Part shown: positions 44,101 to 56,100 of the stretch, in pieces
Layout of the letters: each line of letters starts with the position of its first letter
How positions within the stretch are numbered: position 1 is the first letter of the stretch
Made by a program: the position numbers and the translations under genes
The notes under the pieces: generated by a model
The model's database searches: none
What the model saw: only the letters and a program-made list of their open reading frames with translations
Told to the model about the DNA's origin: nothing
Source: Armigeres subalbatus
Taxonomy: Eukaryota; Arthropoda; Insecta; Diptera; Culicidae
Length of the DNA stretch: 64,000 bases
Direction: 5' to 3'
Assembly: GCF_024139115.2 (NCBI RefSeq)
Contig: NC_085140.1
Coordinates: 46,718,180-46,782,179, forward strand

Positions 44101-47100
44101 AACCACCTCCGTTTTATGTTGAGCGAGCTGCAGGCCTCTAGCGCTCATCCAATCCTCCACCGTGCTGATCGCGTGTGCTGCGGTGAGTTCTACCTCGGAA
44201 ATTGACTCCCCGTAGACCTCCAAGGTTACGTCATCTGCGAAACCGACGATCTTAACACCAGGAGGAAACTTTAGCTTCAGAACCCCGTCATACATAAGGT
44301 TCCATAGTACCGGGCCCAGTATTGAACCTTGCGGAACTCCTGCGGTAATAGGTACGCTTCTCTGACCGGCATCGGTCTCGTATAATAGTACACGGTTCTG
44401 GAAATAGCTTTCCAAAATCCGGTACAGGCCCACCGGCAGGCTAAGCCGGTGTAACGAGAGCGCGATGGCATCCCAGCTTGCGCTGTTGAATGCGTTCTTC
44501 ACATCAAGTGTTACTAACGCACAGTATCGAATACCTCGCCTTTTCTGTTGGATCGCAATCTCGGCGGTCTTTACCACCGAGTTAATAGTGTCCAACGTGG
44601 ACTTACCCTTGCGAAAACCGATACTGACCGATAGGCCGTTCGTACCCTCTGAGTACGGGGTCAGCCTGTTGAGGATGATCCTCTCTAGCGACTTACCCGT
44701 CGTGTCTATAAGGCCGATTGATCTATGCGCCGATGGGTCGCCCGGCGGCTTCCCGGCCTTCGGCAACAACACCAGTTTCTGTCTTTTCCATCTTTCGGGG
44801 AATCTACACTCATCTAGGCATCTTTGCATAGCTAGCCTGAACACGTTCGGGTCCGCTATGATTGCTGCCTTGAGAGCGCTGTTCGGAACTCCATAAGGCC
44901 CTGGAGCTTTGTTCGTTACCAGGGATTTGGCCACTGCGAGTAACTCTTCGTTCGTCACCGGAGCCACCATTTCGGCCGCACCCCTATTGCCTTGTGGTAC
45001 AGGAGGCCAGGGACTTGTGGCTCGAGACGGGAATAGTACCTCGATAATCCTCACAAACCTATCCGGGGACCGTTCAGAGGGTGAAGATCTCCCTTTGGTC
45101 TTGTCCATCATTATCCTGTAGGCGTCACCCCACGGATTCGCGTTGGCTCCTTTGCATAGGTTGTCGAAACACGCTCTCTTACTGCTCTTAATGGCCCTGT
45201 TAAAGGCCAGTTTCGCAGCTCGAAACACTTCACGGCGGTCTGCTCTTTCATCCTCGGTGCGGGCACGTTGCATCCTTCGTCTAGCCTTGAGGCAGGTTGA
45301 TCGAAGGACCGCAATTTCGGGACTCCACCAGTATACCAAGCGTCTGCCATTTTTCGGCAGGGCTTTCCTCGGCATGGTGGCGTCACACGCGCGTGATAGG
45401 ACAGCTACCAACGCATCCCCGCTTAGACCTTCAGTGTTGGCTTCCAGTAACCCTCGTCCATCCTCCAGTCCAAGTCTGGTGCCAGACCAGGACTGACAAA
45501 CGTTACTACAATCCATGACTCGACCCCGTTCCTTCTGATCGTGCTAGCGGAACCATCATTGACTAGCACTGCATCGAGCTTTGCTAGCGCCTCTAGTAAC
45601 GCTGACCCCTTCGATTGGTGCAGCGGCTACCCCACTCCATTGCCCAAGCGTTAAAATCTCCTGCTATGACGACCGGCTTACGACCCACTAGGTCAGACGA
45701 TATCCTATCTATCATCTGGTTGAACTGTTCTAATAGCCACCTTGGTGGGGCATAGCAGCTACAATAGAACACACCATTGATCTTAGCTATCGCGACACCC
45801 TCAGCAGAGGAGTGTATCGCCTCTTGGTTCGGGTACCGTCCCGTCGTGCAAATAGCCGCCATCCTAGACCTGTCCGCCACCCAATTGCCTTTATCGACAG
45901 GGACGTTGTACGGGTCGGACAGGAGGGCGACATCAGTCCTCGAGACCGACTGCCACAACAGCTGCTGGGCAGTTGCACTGTGTTGTGTGTGCAGCTGTGT
46001 TACTTGCACGGCTTATTCTTATTTTTCTCTCCGATGGGACACGAAGACCCACCCATAACGTGGTTACAGGCTTGCTTTTTGCTGGCGCAGATAAGGCACT
46101 TTGGTGCCTTATCACATTCATGCGCCTTGTGCCCTTCCTCACCACAACGACGACACAGGTTGCTACGGTCTGGGCCCTTACAGTTGTAGGACTTATGTCC
46201 CAACTCTAAGCACCGATAGCACCTGTCCACTGAAGGCGGCTGGAGTTTGCTCACTGGGCATACTGACCAGCCGATCTTCAACTTCCCCCGCTCCATTACC
46301 TTTTTGGCTTCCGCAACCGGTAACCTAAGGTAGGCTACCTGCGTGCCAAAGGGATCGCCTCTTAGGCGTACAGAGGTCTTATCGACCTCTGTACCGCACT
46401 GGTCTCTAACGGCAGAGACGACGTCGTCCGCGTTCGTGACCTAGTCCAGTTGCTTGCACTGGAGGGTCCCTTCCGCCCCCAACGACCTCACCTCGGCGTC
46501 GTCACCCAAGACTCCTTCACCGGTCTTGGTGCGTCTGACGCTTCGCACGTCCTGACCCAGCGCCGAAAGCCTTTCGGCCGCCCGCATCGATTTAAGGACT
46601 TCACCGTACTTTGCCTTATGAGTTTTCACCAACAAGGCCTCGCCTCTGTCCTTAGCTTTCTTTGCGGGTCGAGATGCGTTCGACTTCCGCTTTGCCCTAC
46701 TGACCAGCTGCCAGGGATTTTCGGTCCCTTGTGCCGATGGCACAGGCTGGCTGGTACCCTCTTGCGGCCCAGCGACTTGCGCCTGGTTAATGCCTTTCGC
46801 CTTTTTGGGCCGAGAAGTCACCTTCTCGGTTCGACGCCCTTCGGGCTCCTCTGCAGCTGCACCCCGATCTGATTCACCCAGTCGACGTTTGGCCTTTACG
46901 GTTGCACATCGTTTGGCTTTGCTCTGAGCGCCTTCGCCGGATTGCGGCCTGAGCCGTTTCGGGTTAGGCGCAGTTTTCTTCATTAGCCGTCAAGGCGAAA
47001 CCAATCGCCTCTTGGGCCATGGTTGCTCCTCCAAGGAAGGAGAAGGCATCGGTTTGAGCACTTTGTCGGCCTTCTCTCTTCCCACCACCCGCCTGATAAA

Positions 47101-50100
47101 CGCGTCCTGTTCTTGTCTTGCGACTCGAACAGCCTGGCGAAGCATCTGAAGGTTCTGTTTCAGTTCCTTACTGATGTTCTGCCTTGCGTTCGCGAATTAT
47201 ATGATATCATCGAGTTGCTCGGCGACCGCCCGTATCCCGGGTAGTGGCCCGCCAAGCGTGCTGATAGGGCTATACCCTGTCGCAGCTGGGGAGACTCTGG
47301 TGCTGCTAGTTGCAGCCTCCGTCACTCCGCATCATCGAAAGAATTATTTTGATTTGTTTCACTCATTGTAAATGGGTCCCCCTTGTGGCTGCCGTCGAGT
47401 CCTACTCTGCCGTAATCTGGAAAAGTGACGTATGCGCCATTTTACAACATGCATGTTTTTCATTTTTCTGTTAAAGAGTTCGATGAGTAGTACTCGTTAA
47501 CACTATTTTTGGAAAATGGCTAAAACGTCACTTTTTCAGATTACGGCAGTATTGGAGTAGTCGCCTTTTATGATTCCATGGTTATCTTTGCATGCCTTAC
47601 GGCATGCAGGGAGGCCATGCAAGGGTTGACAATTACGTGTTCAGAGCCAGATCAGCGCAAGTCAGGAAAGGGCATCTGAGCCTACTCCTACCTACCCAGC
47701 AGGCAAAGCTTGATGGCATGATGGCATGGCTTGATGATGATGTTGTTCATAACCCGTTGTGGTAAGGAGCTATAAGCTCTTGTACGCTTATGCGTTGTAT
47801 GCCCTCTTCAAGGTGATTATAGAAGGAAGCCAGAAATCGGCCATTTTGAAGACCACGTGCTTTTCCAATATTTTTTTCAAGCGCACGAGATGAAAGAACA
47901 ATGACGCGTATGGGACTGAAATAATGGTAGATCGATTGCTTAGTTATGCAGAACAATCATAATTTGAGTTTCGGCACTGTACGAAAAATATTCCGCCAGA
48001 TTTGGGCTTTTTCAAATGTATGTAGATAAACGTGTGCTGAGTTTGAAATTCACCACGGGCTTCATTCTATAATCACCTTAAAGGTCCCTTTTCCAAACAT
48101 TCCCTTTGTTCTCCCATCCACATTCCTTTCCTTTTTGTTCACTTCCTTTTCCGTCAGTTGTGTGATGAAAAAGGCTGTGAAGGCGATGGCACAAATCTCC
48201 CAAATTGAGGTGAACGTGCCCCTGGAGCCGACGTTCTGTTACCTGATACCTGATAGTCCCTGCTGCCCTGATACAGACTAGACTGATATAGACTATGCTC
48301 TGCACGAGCCCATGCGTTCAATTAGCTACCAACTAAACATGTTTTTTTTTGCCTATTTGATTTTAATGTTAATTCAGACGTTTTTCGTCAACGTTTTTCG
48401 TCTCAATCTTTTTCGCACCGCTGATCGTTTCCAATTAAGTTAAGTATTATTCACTGAGACATTATTTGTCAGTTGGATTATACATGTTATAAATTAAATA
48501 AATAAATATATACGGGATCGCATTATGCTTCATAAGATATTCAGTATGAATTGAGAATTTGTTGCGGGGAAATCGGTTCAGAATTGATATATGAAACGTC
48601 TACGTCTACTTGTTGGTGATCGCGGTTCAGCTAGGTCTTTGTGCACAGGTGGTGTACAGTGGAGAACTGAAGCGCATATGTGCATTTGTGTACGCCATGT
48701 GTCATTTTGGGAGGAGTACATTTATGCTGTAAGGTAGTCCCGGGGGGATCAGGGCATTAGAAGAAATGGTGACTCAAGTAACCTTCCGCTACTTGGGTGG
48801 GTTTTGTGAGTCCGGCCTTCCGTCAACCCCACACCCTGAGTGATAATTTCATGTGTCTGTTTGCACATTTGCCTTCATCTCTCTATAAAAAAGACAGACA
48901 TTTGCTCAACAAAACAAGCTGAGTCGAATGGTATATACCATCGTCCGAGCTTTCCATAATAAGTTCGATTTTGGAGTGAAATGAGAGTTGTTCTCGTATA
49001 ACAAAGCTGTACCGAAAGACTATTATGTAACTCAAAATTCGAACTTATTATATATAAAAACGTTGCTAATAACGATAAGGATTGTTTGTTTGGTAATATT
49101 TATTTGATACAAACAAAATTCGAAATATTCAATATCAAAACATTGTTCCAGTAGAAATCCCCTTCTGTCTCGTGGCATGATTTTTCCAACCCATTTCAGG
49201 CATATCCCGCTCAATCACAATAGGAAAATATTGCCATTTCCAACGCTTTTATCGTAGGACTTCCACTTCGTTGAAAACAATCAAAAGGATTGCTAAAAGG
49301 AGCACACTTCGTCGATACGTACGTAATGAAGTTGCGGTGTGCTTCTAGTACGGATTCACCCCTCCGACCATTTGTCACTCTTCTATAATATTGTCTCTGT
49401 TGAATATAAAACAGCCATAACAGACACGCAACAGATCGTCAACATATTTTCTATTCGTTACTCATGTATCGAGTGTATTAATATGTTGAATACGCATACC
49501 ACACTTCCAGCCACCAGTAAATTGTAATATTCATATTTCTACTTTGGGGGTGCAACTTTTGAAAATAAATGAGAAAGTCTTACTTTCTTATTTATCTTTA
49601 GTACCAACTCAAACACCGTTACAGTCAAAGCGGTGGAAGCCAACAGAAACTCAAACAGAACCTTTTTTCGTGAAACGTTGGAAGTGGTTACCCATGTTCT
49701 TGAATCTCGGCGGATTTATAATCATCTGCCTCCGGTGTTCGCGGCTTTGCGATGGAAAATACTTTTAAGGCTTTAAAAACAAAATCGACATCAGGTAATG
49801 ATATTGATTGATATCAATTGAATAGTCTCATGAATATTTCAAAGTTTACTCCCCATAGGGGTTGAGTATTTACGCGCTGCCAATCACTACAACAAAAGGT
49901 AAGGGTGGACGTTCAAAGTGTAATCGACGTGGGTGCGTCGCCCTTCTACCTTTATCGCACGCTTCTTTTATAAAATATCAATGTTTCACGCTTTAGTTTG
50001 ACCGGCTGGGTTACGGTTCTTAATGAAATTCACCCCTCGGTCAATAGTTTGGGGAGTCAAATAGAAAGCAGCCCCTAGTCAGTCCACTGTATAATATGAT

Positions 50101-53100
50101 TATCTGATTACAAAGGCTTGTCGCCTTCTGGCTGAGCTTTAATCAGCAAGTGATCCGTCACTACCATCATCGCATTGTGTTCCACGGTCGTTTCGATAAT
50201 TGCGCTATATTCAGCACAAGTTATTCGCTCCATTAGCGAGCGTGTCCTTGAAGGGATTTTTAATTTTTACTCTGCTCTGCATAATATTCTTCCCTGGTTT
50301 TCTATAGTAACCGTAATGCATCAGAAGCCGGATGTTGAGCCTTTGACATAGCTTAAATTTAGTGTACTTTTTGTTGGTCCTCTACTCTACATCACTACTT
50401 CTAGTTCTAACTACGGAGAAGCTAGTTCTAGTACAAAGGTCAACACCTTTATTTTAGATTATAGAACCGCCGATGTAGAATCTCAGAACCTTTAAATTTG
50501 GTATACTTCCAGCTCTTTGAGTTTCTGTGACAACTATCAAAACTGACAAGTTTGCCACACGCTATTTTAGTTTTCCTGTGGACTTCAGATTTGAATTCAA
50601 TCAAGTTTAACAAACCTTGAAGATGAGCATGAGCGTTAAGATCCCAAAGAGAATTGTCTTATGGAGTTTGCAAATCTGTTAGTTTACAGAAGCTGTATCG
50701 CTGTATCTGTATGTAGAATTTTCTCACCACTATCCACAATTCAGTGCAATACGGTTCAATAGAGTGTAACAACGCGCGGAAATGCCGTCGTCACGCTGGC
50801 CGTTCAAAGTAGCATCGACTTGAGTGCAGTGGTCGGTGTCGTGCAGCTGTTTTCATCCTCGCGGACAATTTTCCAGCTTCACATCCATCGCATTATAGAA
50901 TAGGATGCAATGGAAGTGCCGTGATAGTCACTTGAGCATCAGTGGTGCTTTTTCCCTCACGTGGTGGTGTTTTGAACGGTTACTGTGGTACAGAAGAGAT
51001 TCACCGGTATTGACCAAAGCCACGCTACTCTACAGTACACAGTTTATTGATGTTGCTGCTGATTGTTTTCGCGGTATGCTCAGCCGGTAGTAAAACCAAG
51101 TTCGTTCGTACTAGTAGAGCATTATTTTCTATTAAAAGACCTGGTACTACATCTATTAGGATCTATTAGAATGATGGTGCACCGGAAAGTGCATACTGCT
51201 CCATTATCAAGCATGATGGCATTGTACTATTTTTCTTTTATTATTACTTTTACTGCATGCTTTAAAGCTATATTGTGGGTGTCTTGATTTTGAATAGTAG
51301 TAAAAGTAGATCTATTCAAAGCTAGATTCAAAAATTCATTGTAAATTAATAAGTTTTTTTTTGTTAAAGTTTTAAGCTTTATTATGAAACGTATAATTCT
51401 TTGTTAACAAATGAATCTGAAACCGGGAAAACAATAAAGGCCAAATTACCCGAACGACCCGACTTGTTCTACATAAAAATAAAATTCCGAGTAAAATCCT
51501 TATTGTTTTGCTTGATGGGGAAGAGAAAAGTAACGAGAAGTTTGTGAGAAGCATGACGATGGATCGGCTAAAAGGATCTTCCCTACTGCCGATTATGCAT
51601 CCATACGGATTAGTCTAAATGACACGCAACTGAAAATGGGTATCTATTCGTTTGCCTATTCATTAGCAGCCCTACGAACATTTTGCAAAAGGAACGAATA
51701 CGATAATTTAATCACACTAATTGCTAGTTCTGGTTTTTGGGCAGTAGAAAGAACCGAATCGTCTACATTTGCCAATCGCATTCATCGTGTCGTTTGTGGG
51801 AGTTGGTCGAACGGAAGACAAACTAATGGAAGGACACAAATCCAAACCATGGCACAGTGTTGCCTATGGTTCATATTTGTGATCGAAAAGGTATTACCGA
51901 ATACCAGCGAATGCATTAGTAGACTTAGATTGTATTCACGGTGTGCCTGTGACGGTTATTAACGAAAAAAAATGTCCATCCATTTTGAATTCGTCTTTCG
52001 AAAGATATAATATCCAGGCGTCTGCTATGAAAATTTCAAAATATTTCATCAAGGGAATCAAAAGTTATAGCAGTTACAAATTTAATGATTTCTGCGTTCG
52101 ATATTTCACTAATATGTAATCATATATACCGTGAATTTCCTCCTGATTACATCCAAATAAATTATCATCAAATAGGGTAAATCACTACTTGGGCCTATGG
52201 ACCCGGTTCCCGGCTCACTGCACAGAAAACTAATGATTTATACTGTTTGAAAGCCGTAGGTTCATGATTGATAATTTTTAAAAAGTCTCACATTTATTTT
52301 TAACAATACTCAATATTTTTCAACCACTTTCTTACTCTTAGTTGATCCAATAGTAGAAAATAAAAATGTAGATTTCAAAATTTCGCTCTCCGATGCCACA
52401 CCACTGAGCCGGAGTGATTCTTTCCACTTTTACAAAACGGTATCATCAAATAAACACCTACCTGGAAATCGTCACAGTGCTCGATACAACAATTGCTTGA
52501 AGCTGTTAATCACCGCACCATAATTCTAAACACACGCGCTTCAATTCTTTCTAATTTTTTCGTTTCACTAGAACTTATTTAAACACATTAGAATACATTT
52601 TAAAATGTATCCTCAAACCGAACAAAAACTCACCTCGGCCCAAGAACTTCTTGCCGCACCGTGCTGCCAAAACGCCAGGAGTATGAAAATGATCCTTCAT
52701 TGTTAATAAGAAAACTGTCTAATACGTTGACGCTATCATTTTATTTATAATTCTCTCGATTTCAAAAGGTGAAAAAAATATTGTTTTTAAGTATTTGGAA
52801 GAAATTTTGATGAGTAAATATATATTTTCAACCAAATAAAAATGATTATGAATAATACCATCTGGCATCTTGTTGTCGTGGAACGTGCATATTTTTGTTT
52901 ACGTCGCATTTTCTACCGTCCCGAGAGAGAAAGAGAGTAATAAATTGAGAGATTGAGCGAAATTTTGCTTAGGCCGGGAACTGGTTTTGAAGTGGGCCGG
53001 ATATTAAATCGCTATGACTGAAATGAGTGCTGCACCTCGTTAATTAAAATCAAATAAAAGTTTTTTTTGAACGATATTTAGCACGGATAGCTATTTTTAA

Positions 53101-56100
53101 TTAAAAGTGAACCTCAATGCAGTATTATACGGGCCACAAAATTCAGGAAAAGTTGCTTCCTGTCATTAATATCGATTAAATAATGTAGTCGTATGCAAGT
53201 TAGGCCGGGAATGGGGTAAGAAACCCTATGCAATTTGCAACCTCAATCAACTATAACCTAAAACCTATTCTTTGAATAATAGAAAAAATAACAAAAGAAT
53301 GTAAGAGGTAATATCGTTCTAATATCAATTACAAAATATCACCACAATGACCACAATACAGTATTCAAATTACAGAATTATTGCACTTCAATCTCCTAAT
53401 CATACCAAAGTGTGAATATTGTCTATGACAGACAAGTAACTACACTCTGTATGATGATTCTGCTTTTATTAAATATGATAATAGTTGGTAACATAGAATA
53501 CCGCGCTGAAACAATTTTGTCTTTCATGGGTACTGGGTAGTTAGTAAGACTAGTAACCAACATTTAAACAACAATGTGCATCATTTGTTGTCTGTTATAC
53601 AACCATCATCCAGTTCGATTCAAGCAGTGGTACAAAAACGAGTTCCATTTGGAAAAAAAATGGGAAAGGCTAGATCACACGAGGAAAACCGCCTTTTCCG
53701 AGAACGGTAGACGGAAAGAGCATATATGCCCCACTTCGGAACGTCTCAACAATTTAACTGACTTGTTGAGCTACGATGCATTTACTTCATAAATTAATGT
53801 ATTTACTACATAAATTAACTGACACAGGGAATACTAGTATCCGACTTAGAACTAGAAGAGGGAAACCATCGCATTTCCATAAAGCCAGGTAAGAAATTGA
53901 GAGATTTTAGAAGACTGAAACTATTTAAGAAATATTTCACTATCATGAGACGAGTTTACAACAATTCCATTTAATTCCACCAAATCGTATTACTTTTACA
54001 TATACGTTTTTCGAACTCAACTGTAAGGTCGTCTTCAGTGTTTAGTACTTGACTCGACTCAAGTCTGTTGATTTGTAAGGTCGTCTTCAGTGTCTCGACG
54101 TGAGTCGAGTCAAGTACGAGACGATCCTACACACTTAATTTTTTTAACCGAGATCTGAGCAAAATGGTCAACTTTTACCGATATTCGCACAGCTGTGCCC
54201 CAGCAAACATGTTTTTTGCCGAGATTTCTGTTAAAATTGCTGAAAATCAGCAAATGATTTGCCAAAAATCAGCTAACAAACATCATTTTTGCCGGAATAT
54301 CAGCTTTTTATTTTGTTGGCGTACGGCTGTGCGGATTTTTGCCGAGCTGCAGAAATAAAAACTAATTGTGTACAGTTAAGGTCGAAATACGTATATGTAA
54401 AAGTAATAAGATTTGGTGGAATTGAATGAAATTGTACTAAACTCGTTTCATGACAGTGAAATAGAAATGCGATGGTTTCCCTCTTCAAGTTCTAAGTTGG
54501 ATACTAGTATTCCCTGTGTCAGTTAATTTATATAGTAAATGCATTAATTTATGAAGTAAATGCATCGTAGCTCCACAAGTCAGTTAAATTGTTGAAACGT
54601 TCCGAAGTGGGGCATATATGCTCTTTCCGTCTACCGTTCTCGGAAAAGGCGGTTTTCCTCGTGTGATCTAGCCTTTCCCATTTTTTTAACCTGCTCTAGG
54701 ATTATGGAGATTGAGGCAATATATTGCTGAATAATTGCTACAACATTCGCACAGACAATATGGGGTCAGCCAATCGGCCTTGAAAACCTATTTGGATTTC
54801 ACGCTTCGGATGGCAGTTTCTTGAATCATACTGGCTGAAACTTGAAGCTGTACGAGGCTCAGTACGAAGTGCTTAAAACAACATTTCAGCTATCCAAGTC
54901 GGTCAGTAAATGCCATGTCGCGTCCTCCACTGGCATCTCTGGGTTTACGCCGCACCCTGGCATCGTAAGACATCGTAAAAAAGATGATAATCTCCGGTTG
55001 CAGCGGCCTACTCGGCTAGGAAGCCTACTTTCCCATTGTAGAGATACATATGGGAAACTGGCCACACATGTACATTTATACGGTTTTTGGTGGACTTGAT
55101 GGAGGATTCTATTAGTAACTAGTCGAACCTGCCCGATCTTGCTAGGGCTGTTTATTTTTTGTCTGAACTGTCAACCGTTCAGTCGATTGCAGCGTCACAC
55201 TCTAGATCGATTTAGCAGTACCTCCTCAAGTTCCCAGGTGTTGACGAAACTGCAGAGCACATACTGTTCGTATGCCCTCGTTTCGACGTCGAAAGAAGAG
55301 CTATGCTAGACGATTGCGGTCGGGACACAAGTCGGCATCGCGTGGCATGTTAGAGGTGAGCACCCAAGTCAGATTCACAAGGTATGTTAAGGGCGAGCAC
55401 CCAAGTTAGACTCACATGGTATGTCAGAAAGAGTGTCAGGGTGTGTCAGAGGGTGTGTTAGAGAGAGCACCCAAGTAAGATTCATACGGGATGAGTGCCT
55501 GTGTGAGCGTGAATAAGCGAGTACATTAAATACTGCCTATCCCCCAGAAGTAATGCTGGGAGGCAGTTCCTGAGGGAACCAGGGTAGTAGTAGAGAGGGT
55601 AACTCAAGTAACCTTTTGTTGCTTGGTTGGGTTTAGTGTGTCCGGCGGGCTGACCTTCTGCCTTCCGCGCCAACCCCACTCCCTGAGTGATAATTTCAAG
55701 TGTCTGTATGAGGATTTGCCTTCATCCCTCTATAAAGGCGGTTCACAACCTGTGGAACATGTACCCCTGGGGGTATCTTTGCTGGTCTCTGGAGGTACCT
55801 GAGAATGCGTATTAGCGGACGTATTAAAATTGCAAAGAATACTAATGGTAAAGCTCTGTCCAGTTAGAATCCGGAATCATTTATCGTATTGCAGCGGCAC
55901 GGAAAGTGACCGCTGCGAGAATTATTTTACAGCAGTATGTCTACCTAGGTACCCACTTTCTGTAGTATGAATTTCATGGTGTTTCGTGCAGCGAGTCAAA
56001 AATTATTCCAGATGGAAGCCGAGTGGAGAGAAAAAAAATCTGCACACCCACGTTGATAAACCTGCTCGTCGACGGTGGAACCTACGTCAAAATGGATTTA

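Larger units (their letters stand above)
43040..47375 (-). mobile_element. R1-clade non-LTR retrotransposon, nearly full length
   Basis: On the - strand, in order: ORF1 with a coiled-coil-like region and three CCHC zinc knuckles (47367-46000), an endonuclease (46009-45593), a long reverse transcriptase (45516-43795), a Cys/His C-terminal region (about 43790-43300) and a 3' end with AATAATAATAA (43045-43056). Frameshifts break ORF1, separate EN from RT, and disrupt the C-terminal region. It lies in the Ly6 intron on the same strand as the gene. Confidence 0.85.

Noticed and set aside
44465..46872. + strand ORFs (44465-44896, 45143-45496, 46450-46872 and others)
   Set aside because: Antisense shadows of the GC-rich R1-clade ORFs, whose domains read on the - strand.
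51636..51962. 108-codon + strand ORF
   Set aside because: No recognisable motif, AT-rich surroundings and no exon signals; compatible with chance.
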